A stretch of 38,556 nt of DNA. Origin: Clostridia bacterium. GTDB taxonomy: Bacteria; Bacillota; Clostridia; Oscillospirales; CAG-272. A model generated the notes under the pieces. The model did not search any database. It was given only the letters and a program-made list of their open reading frames with translations, and had not been told where the DNA came from. The translations under genes were made by a program, and so were the position numbers. The stretch's first letter is position 1; every line of letters begins with the position of its first letter. The stretch spans positions 1 to 38,556 of the forward strand of contig JAFTJB010000009.1 in assembly GCA_017456625.1 (NCBI GenBank). Reading direction: 5' to 3'. Positions 1 through 8,304 of this stretch are shown here, piece after piece.

Positions 1-264
1 GTTACAAAAGAAGATATACTCGCGTATCTTATCAAGTACAGAAAACTCAATATGAAACAGCTTGACCACCGTCGACGTCTGATCGATAGCTATGTCAATG
101 CGAGCTATCTGTTCGACGACTACTTGGTCATTACATTCAACTACAAGGAAGGCACAAAAACTATCACCTTTGCCGAAATCGAAAAGGCTTTTGGTTCGGA
201 TTTATCATCACTCACTGCACCAAAAAAGCAGATAAGCAATCGCCTATCTGCTTTTTGTATATAA
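1..264 (+). CDS. Large serine recombinase, C-terminal end (partial)
   Basis: The open frame enters from the left edge and ends at a TAA at 262-264, leaving 87 residues. The segment with DHRRRLIDSYVNASYLFDD, then VITFNYKEGTKTIT and SDLSSLTAP, matches the usual C-terminal tail of large serine recombinases of transposon and phage type (established family knowledge). The catalytic N-terminal resolvase domain lies outside the window. The last 14 or so residues (KKQISNRLSAFCI) are encoded by a terminator hairpin and look unlike the family tail, so the original stop may have been lost or the gene may run naturally into its terminator. Whether the element it belonged to is intact cannot be judged here. 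Confidence 0.75.
   Translation, partial: VTKEDILAYLIKYRKLNMKQLDHRRRLIDSYVNASYLFDDYLVITFNYKEGTKTITFAEIEKAFGSDLSSLTAPKKQISNRLSAFCI
223..256 (+). terminator. Intrinsic terminator overlapping the recombinase 3' end
   Basis: A perfect 12-bp stem (223-234 with 245-256) has a 10-nt loop, an A-tract on its left and a T-tract on its right. It lies inside the reading frame of the recombinase, whose stop comes 6 bases after the stem. Confidence 0.7.
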
Positions 265-271
265 TATAAAA

Positions 272-304
272 CAAAAGGCGAACGCCAATGGCGTTCGCCT
301 TTTG
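272..304. terminator. Bidirectional terminator
   Basis: A perfect 15-bp stem (272-286 with 290-304) has a 3-nt loop and A/T runs on its flanks. It sits between two genes that converge on it, the recombinase from the left and the 1766-aa surface protein from the right, so it can serve both. Confidence 0.85.
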
Positions 305-326
305 CTTTGATTAAATTAAGATATAC

Positions 327-3300
327 TCAATCTTCAACAGGCATTACTCCAACCTCGAAGTAAATGTCAATCAAATCAAGAATATCATCCCATGTGATAT
401 AGCCCTTTCCAACTGCAACCTTAAGATATGCCGCATTGTAAAGCTCAAATGCTTCTTCGGAAATCAATCCCTCAAAGTCGGCATATGTGTAAAGCCCGTA
501 GGTTTCGATGTCACATTGTACCTTTTCCGCATCGTATGCCAACGTATCATCAATATCAAATACGTTAAGCAACGGATCAAGGTATGCAGATGCAGAAAGG
601 ATTCCTTCTGTAAAGCAGGTCAAGTGCTTATAGGAAACGACCTCATATACTTCTGTCTCTACAACTTCCTTGTTTACAGACACAAGCTCGACCTTTTCTA
701 CAGCGTTTCCATTCGCATCAAGTGCTACAAAGCAATGACCGATATAAGATTCTGCATTTGCACTATTAAGAGCCACGTACCGGTTAAGCGATGCATCAAA
801 GAACACGTGCTCACCGATCATCTTAACAGTATTGCCGTTTGCAAAGGTCAAATGAATGATTTCGTGCTTGGAAACCACGCCATTATGATCTACTATGTAT
901 GCAACGGGTGCCTTGTCCAATTTTCCGGTCTCATGGTTCCAAACGAGAAGCTCCTCGTTGCCCGTCAGCGAATCCACACGCACCTGAGTGCCATCAGCAA
1001 GAGTAATCAAGGTGTCGGGGGTGATGCAAATTCCGCCTTCATCTTCATCATAAAATCTATATCCTACATAATAGTAGTAAGTGTTACCATCCAAAGCGGT
1101 ATAGCTGAATTTCACAACGGATGTACCGCCGCTTTCTGCATTGCCTGCTTTTTTCTGTATCTTACAAAGATATTGATTGTTATAAAGACCAAAACCGTCG
1201 TTGAGAGCAGATGAACCGTTACCCGAGTCGATCGTAGCAGATACCCATGCAACAGTTGCCGGCATTTCTTTAGTACCGCTATAAGTATATTCGGTTCCGT
1301 TGTCAGAGATCTTGACTGCCTTAAAGACAGGATAATACCGTGTAAAATCATAGTCGGTCGAATTGCCGGAACGCACGTTGATTCCATCCACAATGGGGTA
1401 ATATACAGTTTCGCCATCAACTGTTTGTGAACCAATAGCATTTGCAGTGGTAGCACTCGCATTAGGCATAATGTAGTATTCTTCCCCAACCTGCTTGATC
1501 GTACTTGTATACGAGTTGGTAGGTTGCGTGGTGTGGGGGGTTCCCGCGCTTGCAGAACCGTTCGTACCGTAATAGAAGGTAAAGGTCGGAGCATCGGCGC
1601 CTTTATCTACAACCGTAGCGAACACCTTCAATTCCTTCGTTACTTCGTAAGTATTTTCAGTAAGCTCGCCATCCTTACTGTAAACGAGATTGTCTGTGAT
1701 GGTATACGTGATGGTATACGTTTTGGATGCAGTGTCATCGAATACGATATCACCTATGTAATCAACACCATTCATCGAAACCTTATAGCTCAATGCCTGA
1801 CCGTATTTTGTAGCAGATAGGAGTTTTTCGATCGTATCCGCAGACAACGTATAGGAGCTTCCGCTTTCATATTCGATCTGAACCACACCGTTTTCCGCGG
1901 TAAGTCCTGCATCTTTAAAAGTAAACGCAGGAGGAATGAACGACGTACCTTGATCATTCGGAGTCCATGTATACACTTCGTCGTGATACTTCATATCATC
2001 CGCAACCAGTGTTCCTGCCTGCGCAGGTGCCCATACGTATCCATCAACAGAAACATTACTAATAGTAGCGGTAACATCCATACCACTATAGTTACTCGGG
2101 CAGCCTGATGTTGCATTTGAACCAAAATCGCTGCACAGGGACAAAATTCCGGTATTTACATACGCAGTTCCGTTGTACGTATAGCGAAGGGATGCATACT
2201 TATCATCCGTAAATACAGAATTGAAAATACTGTCTACACCGCTTGCTTTTATGTTCTTGCAATCATCCTGAGAAACCCAGTTGTATTGAGTCAGAGTACC
2301 GGTAATATTAATCTGTCTTCCTGCGGAAGCAGTCATATTTCCAACAATGCCCAAGCCGACAATCGTCGTGCCGTTTACAGCATGCGGCTGATTTACCGTT
2401 GTTACATTGTGCAAGTTCAGTATGCCGGATCTGAAATCAACGTTTGCATAAACGCCGTTTGCAATTACGGAATCCTTGATCGTCAGTTCCGTACCCGTTA
2501 CGGAAACCGCAGAACGGCAACCGGAGATATAGCAATTTTCAATCGTTACTGTTCCCCATGCTCTTACTGCAGAAACACCATAATTAGTATCATTTACATT
2601 CATCGCAACGGTCGTGAACTCTTTGCCAACAATGCCCAGATTTTTCAAAACCGCTCCGTCGTAAAGATGGAACACCGCACCGTTCTTTTCGCTAATAGGA
2701 GCATTCTCCATATTAACCGTAAAGCCATTTCCGTATACAACACCGGAAGCACTCAGAGTATTCGATGTTGAGACATCGTTCAAGAGAACGGTGTTTCCGC
2801 TAAAGGATGCCGTCGTCGTATTCGTCGCATCCACGACCTCGAGGATGATTTCGGTAGGCGTGCAGTAGTTGTAGTCCTGGATGGTGACCTTGACAACGCC
2901 TGTGCCGCTGAACTGAATGGTTCCATTCGTCCAATCGGAGGTGTTGGCGGTGAAAGTGCCCGAAACGTTCATGTTGTCGTTGATCTTGGTAACCGTTACC
3001 CATACGCCGGAGTCGTTGATCGTCTCGCCGTCCTTTGCCTTGAACAGACTACCGAGAGAAACCGTATTTTTGTTACCAACGCGGTAGAGGAAGTCGCCTG
3101 TGAACTTCGATTCAAACTTCACAACGGAATCGTTCTGATCGCCCTCTATAATATCGAGGTTGGTTACAATTCCACTGTATTTTTCGAGACCAATGCTATT
3201 TACTCCCCAGCCGTAGCCCGTAAAGAGCTGATGGAAGGGCAAATAAATCGCCGTATTGTTCTCTGCATCGGTATGAATATGCTTACAGCCCGTAACCGAA

Positions 3301-5627
3301 GCTCTTTCATTCTCCGTATCGATTATACCGTTTCCGTTGGAGTCGGTGAAGTTCAGCTCGGAATGATCAACACGGCTGAATTTATAGTCATCCGCACCCG
3401 AATAGCTGGGATGACCGTTCTTTTCAAACTCACAATAGTAGTAGTCGTTCCACGTGCCGTAGTTTACGGTGCATCCGGTAGCAGAGATATCCGTCATATC
3501 GGGGATGGTCTTGCCGTCTTTGTTTGTGGTGTTCTCACGAATAGAGCCGATGATCATTCCCGCATAGCGATATGCGTAATACTGATAGTTTCCGCAAACG
3601 TCATTATAAACGTCCATCTGCGCCGCGACATGACAGTTTACAAGGTCAATTCCCGCGTTTTTGAGATTTCCCGCAGAGGTCTGTCCACTCGTGGGATAAT
3701 ACTGACCGACGATACCGCCGCAAGCAACGTCGTAGGACCCCCACAGCGCGGAGATCTTATTGGAGTTGTCAACGGTGATGTTCTTAAAGGTAGTTTTCAA
3801 ATTCGACTCCGTCGCATACCAACCAACGCATCCGACAATACCGCCGTTACCGATGTTGTACACGCGGGGATTGCAATTACGAATCGCAATATTCTCAAAG
3901 ATCGCGCCGTCCGCATACGCGGCGATAACACCTGTGGTTGCGATCTCACCGTCGGAGGAGAAGTTTTCAACGGTCAAATTCTTAACGGTACCGCCGTAAA
4001 CCTTACCAAACAGACCCATGCCGTCACGGTAATACTGAAGCGTAGCATCATACCAGTTATGATCGCCCTTCATTTCCCAAGTATTTTGGTAGAAGTTTGC
4101 GATCGTATGACCGTTGCCGTCAAAGGTACCTTTAAAGGTATAGAAGCCGGTGGTAACTGCAACACCGGTCTTTTCGTACTTCCCGTCCGAGCTATTGTAG
4201 CCAATCGGATAGAAAATGAGATCGGGATTATTTTCATTTTCCTTGTCACCAAGGTTGATATCTGCGAGGAGCTTGACGGTCTTACCGCTAAAGCTATCCT
4301 GCGCAATTGCATTGCCTTCCGCATCCTTTGCCATGCCGCCGACGATCGCACCGAATGCTGCGAGCTGATCGGCGTTTGCGATCTGATATTCGGTTACTGT
4401 ATCACCGTCAGCAGGAGCAATCGCATTGGTGTACCAAGTATAATCAAAATCGCCTCCCCACGCATTCACCGTATCCGCTACGAGCGCGATCTCGGAGAAG
4501 GTTGCGATGTTGATGATGACAACACCCGTGGTGGGATCATACTTATACTGGTTGTGCGCGGTAAAGGTATCCGTCCACTCCACGCGAGTCATGGGGTTGG
4601 TGCTTCCCTTCTCGACGTGATAGAGCGTATGATTGCCGAGATTGAGTCCCACGGGCAGAACAACGCCGAGATTGATCTGCATGGGTACGGTGTTGTTTTC
4701 CGCAACACCATGGATATGCACGTCAAGGGCATTCATTTTCTCGTTGGGGTCGAGTTGGATATTACTCTCGCTCTTCTCCACCTCGTTTGCCGTAAAGGTC
4801 AGCTTATTGACGCCGTCCGCAAGCGCAACACCTGCGGGGACGGTCGCGCTGATTCCGTTTCCGCCATCCATGACGACCTGCTGTGCCACGTTGCCAGCGC
4901 CATCACGCTCAACTGCGGTACTGACGTTGACGAGCCCCTCAAACTTGGGAAATTCCGCGTCCTTATCGTACTGATCGTCAAACGCGTCATTCTCATAAGT
5001 ATACTGCGTTGCGCGGAGCAGAAGCGAGAAGCTATCGCCAATGGATTGGTTCTGATACTCGTTTCCTGCGCTCTCCTGCATCTTCATCGCGATCGCGACT
5101 ACGATATCGCCGCTATAGAAGCCGGTCTTTTGCTCACCCTTTGGCAAAAGCACGCCGTTTGCGGCAACGGAGTTATTCAGCACGTCCTTGAGGTTACCGA
5201 CAGACTTCATGTCCGCGAGTCCCTCTCTGCCGTTGACGTTTGCGGTGGCGTTCTCGACGAAATACACGTCGATCACCTCCGCAAGCTTGCCAACCTCGCC
5301 GTTTGCGACGACGTTGAGCATATACTTGAACGCAAGGCTACCCGCATTGACGATCTTTACGTAGCGCACGACCGTGTATCCGGGCTCCCATTTGTCATAA
5401 TCGAAAACAGGTGTATCGTCCTCCTCGACGTTCACCCACTTCCCTGTTGTCAGATCATCCGTCCAGTGCATCTCGATATCGAGATTACCCGACGCGATGA
5501 TGTTGCTACCGCTGGTGACCGAATCGGTAAACCACGCGAACGTGGTACCGAGAAGCGACGTGAAGAGCATCACGAGCACCAGGATCGATGAGACCAGCCT
5601 TTGCTTTAAGCTTCTTGTTTTTTTCAT
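327..5627 (-). CDS. 1766-aa secreted surface protein: SipW-type signal, TasA-like domain, GLUG/beta-helix regions, C-terminal Hint domain
   Basis: Residues 1-33 form a SipW-dependent signal peptide, with basic MKKTRSLKQR, a hydrophobic stretch and then TTFAWFTDSV; cleavage is expected near FA/W. A TasA/camelysin-like domain follows (SGNLDIEM to QYDKDAEFP, about residues 45-230). It shares its layout with the gene upstream. Residues about 400-650 have GLUG-like motifs (FDGNGHTIANF, GLFGKVYGGTVKNL, GGIVG), and about 935-1110 looks like a right-handed beta-helix. The last 233 residues begin with C1534 (CITPDTLITLADGTQV), a Hint block, followed by GEHVFFD and YEVVSYKHLTCFTEG. The block-B Thr is replaced (IGEH) and no terminal His-Asn is seen, so self-cleavage is more likely than intein splicing (inference). 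A helical tail of about 75 residues ends the protein. The start at 5627 is preceded by TAAGGTAAC. It is probably cotranscribed with the 724-aa gene. Function is unknown; a matrix or adhesive surface role is likely. Confidence 0.85.
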   Translation of the reverse strand: MKKTRSLKQRLVSSILVLVMLFTSLLGTTFAWFTDSVTSGSNIIASGNLDIEMHWTDDLTTGKWVNVEEDDTPVFDYDKWEPGYTVVRYVKIVNAGSLAFKYMLNVVANGEVGKLAEVIDVYFVENATANVNGREGLADMKSVGNLKDVLNNSVAANGVLLPKGEQKTGFYSGDIVVAIAMKMQESAGNEYQNQSIGDSFSLLLRATQYTYENDAFDDQYDKDAEFPKFEGLVNVSTAVERDGAGNVAQQVVMDGGNGISATVPAGVALADGVNKLTFTANEVEKSESNIQLDPNEKMNALDVHIHGVAENNTVPMQINLGVVLPVGLNLGNHTLYHVEKGSTNPMTRVEWTDTFTAHNQYKYDPTTGVVIINIATFSEIALVADTVNAWGGDFDYTWYTNAIAPADGDTVTEYQIANADQLAAFGAIVGGMAKDAEGNAIAQDSFSGKTVKLLADINLGDKENENNPDLIFYPIGYNSSDGKYEKTGVAVTTGFYTFKGTFDGNGHTIANFYQNTWEMKGDHNWYDATLQYYRDGMGLFGKVYGGTVKNLTVENFSSDGEIATTGVIAAYADGAIFENIAIRNCNPRVYNIGNGGIVGCVGWYATESNLKTTFKNITVDNSNKISALWGSYDVACGGIVGQYYPTSGQTSAGNLKNAGIDLVNCHVAAQMDVYNDVCGNYQYYAYRYAGMIIGSIRENTTNKDGKTIPDMTDISATGCTVNYGTWNDYYYCEFEKNGHPSYSGADDYKFSRVDHSELNFTDSNGNGIIDTENERASVTGCKHIHTDAENNTAIYLPFHQLFTGYGWGVNSIGLEKYSGIVTNLDIIEGDQNDSVVKFESKFTGDFLYRVGNKNTVSLGSLFKAKDGETINDSGVWVTVTKINDNMNVSGTFTANTSDWTNGTIQFSGTGVVKVTIQDYNYCTPTEIILEVVDATNTTTASFSGNTVLLNDVSTSNTLSASGVVYGNGFTVNMENAPISEKNGAVFHLYDGAVLKNLGIVGKEFTTVAMNVNDTNYGVSAVRAWGTVTIENCYISGCRSAVSVTGTELTIKDSVIANGVYANVDFRSGILNLHNVTTVNQPHAVNGTTIVGLGIVGNMTASAGRQINITGTLTQYNWVSQDDCKNIKASGVDSIFNSVFTDDKYASLRYTYNGTAYVNTGILSLCSDFGSNATSGCPSNYSGMDVTATISNVSVDGYVWAPAQAGTLVADDMKYHDEVYTWTPNDQGTSFIPPAFTFKDAGLTAENGVVQIEYESGSSYTLSADTIEKLLSATKYGQALSYKVSMNGVDYIGDIVFDDTASKTYTITYTITDNLVYSKDGELTENTYEVTKELKVFATVVDKGADAPTFTFYYGTNGSASAGTPHTTQPTNSYTSTIKQVGEEYYIMPNASATTANAIGSQTVDGETVYYPIVDGINVRSGNSTDYDFTRYYPVFKAVKISDNGTEYTYSGTKEMPATVAWVSATIDSGNGSSALNDGFGLYNNQYLCKIQKKAGNAESGGTSVVKFSYTALDGNTYYYYVGYRFYDEDEGGICITPDTLITLADGTQVRVDSLTGNEELLVWNHETGKLDKAPVAYIVDHNGVVSKHEIIHLTFANGNTVKMIGEHVFFDASLNRYVALNSANAESYIGHCFVALDANGNAVEKVELVSVNKEVVETEVYEVVSYKHLTCFTEGILSASAYLDPLLNVFDIDDTLAYDAEKVQCDIETYGLYTYADFEGLISEEAFELYNAAYLKVAVGKGYITWDDILDLIDIYFEVGVMPVED

Positions 5628-5667
5628 ATTTTGTTACCTTATTTATAAGAAATAATGTTTCAATAAA

Positions 5668-5732
5668 GGCAGGAAAGGACATAACGGTCATGCCATTATG
5701 TCCTTTTCCCTGCCGCTCCTCGGAGCGGCAGG
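5668..5732 (-). promoter_or_regulatory. Structured intergenic region with overlapping hairpins
   Basis: Two hairpins lie between the two surface-protein genes. One pairs 5709-5719 with 5722-5732 (11 bp). The other pairs 5674-5684 with 5696-5706 (11 bp) and can extend through 5668-5673 with 5709-5714. The extension and the first hairpin use the same bases, so the two full forms exclude each other. Neither is followed by a good U-run in the leftward direction. A leaky terminator or an mRNA processing or stability element is the likely role. Confidence 0.5.
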
Positions 5733-5749
5733 AGTATGTGTTTTAGGTA

Positions 5750-6772
5750 TTACTGAAAGGTGTACTCGATGGTGTTGACGTTGTAGTACTCGTTCTCGTT
5801 GAGAGGATTGATCAAACGGAGCATAACCGTGAAGGTTGCACCGTCAAGAGAATCGTCGAGATGTGCTACACCGCAAGTAAACTCGCCAACGTTGGTAACG
5901 ATCGCCTCGTAAGTCCACGGGATGGTGGTAACGGAGGTCAGAAGACCTACCTCGGTGTTTGCTTCAACTGCCTCGGGATTCTCAAAGCCGACCCAACCGA
6001 AGGGACCGTAATTACCGCCGAGGAAGAGCGCACCCGCTTCAACTTTGCGGTCCATCTTTACGAAGTAGTCGCAGTACCAATCCTTGTAGGGGCTATCCTT
6101 AACCGTTTCTGCGGTATCAATTGCCTCAAAGATGTAAGCAGACTCGAGCGTCTGTGCCGGATTGGAGGGAGCGAAAATTCCAAGGGCCTTCCATTCAATA
6201 GTAGTATTCTCATGCTGATCTGCATCGGTCACCGTTGCGGTGGGCATACCCTCGGGAAGAGACTCGCCAAAGGTGTACTCAACGGTATTGACGTTGAAGA
6301 ACTCCTCGGGATTTTCGGGATTGGTCAGACGGAGCATAACCGTGAAGGTCGCGCCGTCAAGAGAATCGTCGAGATGTGCTACACCGCAGGTAAACTCGCC
6401 AACGTTGGTAACGATCATCTCGTAAGTCCAAGGATTGGTGGTAACAGAGGTCAGAAGACCTACCTCTGTATTAGCTGCAACTGCCACGGGATTCTCAAAG
6501 CCGACCCAACCGAAATCGCCGTAATTACCGCCGAGGAAGAGCTTACCTACGTCAACGTCCTTGTCCATTTTAACGAAGTAATCACAGTGCCAATCCTTGT
6601 AGAGGCTGTTCGCAACAGTCTCTGCAGTATCGGGAGCCTTGAATACGTATGCAGACTCAAGGGTCTGATTCATATTGGAAGGCGTAAATGCACCGAAGTT
6701 CTCCCAAGGAAGAACAACGTTCTCAAACTGATCCGCATCGGTTACCGTCGCGGAGGGCATACCCTCGGGGAG
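5750..6772 (-). repeat. Two 171-aa (513-bp) in-frame tandem repeats
   Basis: The copies span about 6260-6772 and 5750-6259. GCATAACCGT at 5821 recurs at 6334, giving a period of 513 bp. The stretch near 5840-5950 is almost the same at DNA level as 6353-6463, which points to recent duplication or gene conversion. Both copies share YKDW, CDYFVKMD, LFLGGNYG, FGWVGFENP and GVAHLDDSLDGATFTVMLRL. Confidence 0.9.
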
Positions 6773-7924
6773 CTGAGTTTCCTCGTCAACGTCGGGAGTC
6801 TCTGCTACGGGAGGCAGGGGCTCGTTGTTGTAAACGATGGTGAAAGGGCTGAAGTCACTGGAAACAATGTAGAGATACTCTCCGTAGCGGGAGTAAGTAT
6901 AGGTAGCCGCCTCGCCGTAATGATATACACCGGCTACGTTCTTCTCCTCACCGATTCTCAACGCAATGGTCACGGGGACGTCGTTGTTTTCCTGCAAACC
7001 GGTTACGGTGACCTCATAAGTGGTCGCACCCTGGTCGGTCTCAACGGTTACGCCACTGTAAATATCCTCGGTCTCGACAACATTGATATAGATATCATCA
7101 GCATCCTCTGCGATTGCATTCTTGGGAACTCTTGCAGAACCGATCTTATTGCCGTCTTGGTTCAGAAGGTCGGTCTCATAATCGCCCGAACCGTCAACCT
7201 CGATCTGACCAAAGCCGATCAGGGGATACTTCGCGTCCTTATCGTATTGTTCGTCGAAGCTATCGGACTCCTGGGTGTACTGCGTTGCAAGCAGGTTGAT
7301 TCCGAGATTGATCTGCGGAGCGTCAGCCTTCTTCTTGTCGAAGTTCGCCTCGTTACCTACCCACTCAGGCATGTAAACGACGAGTGCAACGTACTCCGTG
7401 GGAGCAGGATCGCCTGCGAGCAGCTTGCTGCTCTTGCTGTAGCCCTCGGAGATCAGCTTCGCGTCGGTCTTGAGCGCGTTCGCGCCGCTACGGTCGAGCT
7501 TGCCGTCCGCAACAGGGTCATAGCCCTCCTTGACGTCGAAGTAGATGTAGTTGGAAAGCTTGAAGGTGCTTCCAAGCACGTTGGTGGATCCGGTCTCGGA
7601 GACGATGTTGACACCAAGCTGGTACTTGAGTGCAAGAGATCCGATGTTTGCCACCTTGAGGTAAACGACCTCGGTGTGACCGGGCTCCCAAAGTGCGGCG
7701 GGATCAAAGATCTCGGATGCGCCCTCTACGGTGACCCACTTCGAAGCATCAGCATCCCAGTACTCGAGCGTAACGTCGAGGTTACCGGACTTGATGATGT
7801 TATTACTGCTCGTGACCGAGTCAGTAAACCACGCGAACGTCGTTCCAGCGAGCATTGCCACGCAAAGCAGCATGGACAAAACCGAGGTCAGAAGCGCGCG
7901 CTTCGTCTTTTTGATGTTTGTCAT
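5750..7924 (-). CDS. 724-aa secreted surface protein with SipW-type signal and 171-aa tandem repeats
   Basis: The start at 7924 has AAAGGAG 8-9 bases upstream; longer in-frame starts would fall inside the switch region. Residues 1-32 (MTNIKKTKRALL, hydrophobic core, GTTFAWFTDSVTSS) form a SipW-type signal peptide. A TasA/camelysin-like domain (SGNLDVTLEYWD to QYDKDAKYP) follows, then a middle region ending SSDFSPFTIVYN, which resembles the corresponding part of the 1766-aa protein. From residue about 385 there are two copies of a 171-residue module (LPEGMP..VTDADQ to VNTxEYTF). No LPXTG anchor or C-terminal membrane segment is seen, as in TasA-type proteins assembled outside the cell (family knowledge). 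It is the first gene after the predicted invertible promoter, with a 5' leader of about 150 nt. It may be a fibre or matrix subunit; that is inference. Confidence 0.85.
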   Translation of the reverse strand: MTNIKKTKRALLTSVLSMLLCVAMLAGTTFAWFTDSVTSSNNIIKSGNLDVTLEYWDADASKWVTVEGASEIFDPAALWEPGHTEVVYLKVANIGSLALKYQLGVNIVSETGSTNVLGSTFKLSNYIYFDVKEGYDPVADGKLDRSGANALKTDAKLISEGYSKSSKLLAGDPAPTEYVALVVYMPEWVGNEANFDKKKADAPQINLGINLLATQYTQESDSFDEQYDKDAKYPLIGFGQIEVDGSGDYETDLLNQDGNKIGSARVPKNAIAEDADDIYINVVETEDIYSGVTVETDQGATTYEVTVTGLQENNDVPVTIALRIGEEKNVAGVYHYGEAATYTYSRYGEYLYIVSSDFSPFTIVYNNEPLPPVAETPDVDEETQLPEGMPSATVTDADQFENVVLPWENFGAFTPSNMNQTLESAYVFKAPDTAETVANSLYKDWHCDYFVKMDKDVDVGKLFLGGNYGDFGWVGFENPVAVAANTEVGLLTSVTTNPWTYEMIVTNVGEFTCGVAHLDDSLDGATFTVMLRLTNPENPEEFFNVNTVEYTFGESLPEGMPTATVTDADQHENTTIEWKALGIFAPSNPAQTLESAYIFEAIDTAETVKDSPYKDWYCDYFVKMDRKVEAGALFLGGNYGPFGWVGFENPEAVEANTEVGLLTSVTTIPWTYEAIVTNVGEFTCGVAHLDDSLDGATFTVMLRLINPLNENEYYNVNTIEYTFQ

Positions 7925-8009
7925 TTTGATTTTACTCCTTTTGTTTAGATTTTTAAGACAAACGTACATATATATTAGGCGGTTTCCGCTTAATATCGTT
8001 GAATGATAA

Positions 8010-8033
8010 ACAACATAATTTGCATTATGTTGT
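8010..8033 (+). repeat. Left recombination site of the predicted invertible promoter
   Basis: Bases 8013-8032 (ACATAATTTGCATTATGTTG) are the exact reverse complement of 8253-8272. The site is itself a near palindrome: arms CAACATA and TATGTTG flank an asymmetric 8-bp centre ATTTGCAT. That is the layout of a tyrosine-recombinase core site. It lies 86 bp upstream of the 724-aa gene start, inside the mRNA leader. Confidence 0.7.
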
Positions 8034-8252
8034 ATTTGGTGTATCATTCATGTTTCAATTATATATATATCCATGTAACAGTATATCAGTTTTTTACCCG
8101 TCTTTCAATATTTTTTTCAAATTTTGTAAAATTTGTACAACGATTTTTTTATCTCTGCCGTTTTTGCCACACACGCAGACGAATACAAGCCTTTTTAGCA
8201 AGTCTGTCATGCTCTTTTTTGTGCAATTTTATGTAAACCTTCATATACATTG
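8033..8252. other. Predicted invertible promoter segment
   Basis: This 220-bp AT-rich stretch lies between two inverted 20-bp repeats and has no convincing gene. It carries the only good promoter I can find for the leftward surface-protein genes. If the flanking sites recombine, the segment flips. In the orientation given here the promoter points at the surface genes (ON); after inversion it would point into the 3' end of the recombinase gene, antisense (OFF). Confidence 0.65.
8080..8108 (-). promoter_or_regulatory. Promoter inside the invertible segment, driving the surface-protein genes
   Basis: Read leftward, TTGAAA (8108-8103), a 17-bp spacer and TATACT (8085-8080) form a good sigma-A-type promoter. 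Transcription should start near 8073 and cross the left recombination site before the gene. Between the left site and the start codon I see only a small hairpin (7975-7993) and no equally good promoter. Confidence 0.7.
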
Positions 8253-8274
8253 CAACATAATGCAAATTATGTGA
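8253..8274 (-). repeat. Right recombination site of the predicted invertible promoter
   Basis: Bases 8253-8272 (CAACATAATGCAAATTATGT) repeat the left site in inverted orientation without mismatch. The 8-bp centre reads ATGCAAAT here and ATTTGCAT at the left site, which defines the inverted polarity. The outer arm is slightly degenerate (TATGTGA instead of TATGTTG). The site lies just beyond the stop codon of the recombinase gene. Confidence 0.7.
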
Positions 8275-8304
8275 TCAGCTTCGACCTGCCCTTGCGGCGT
8301 TTTT

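Noticed and set aside
3231..5591. Long open frame (786 codons) on the + strand opposite the 1766-aa gene
   Set aside because: It is a shadow of the codon pattern of the opposite gene. The translation has no signal, domain or ribosome site, and the opposite strand has clear family motifs.
5861..7948. Long + strand frame (695 codons) opposite the 724-aa gene
   Set aside because: It mirrors the tandem repeat of the real gene and has no recognisable domain.
8013..8272. Reading the two repeats as simple terminators
   Set aside because: Each is a small near palindrome, but neither is followed by a U-run at a gene end, and the exact inverted match over 20 bp on either side of a promoter is better explained as recombination sites. 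Paired operator sites remain a lesser alternative.
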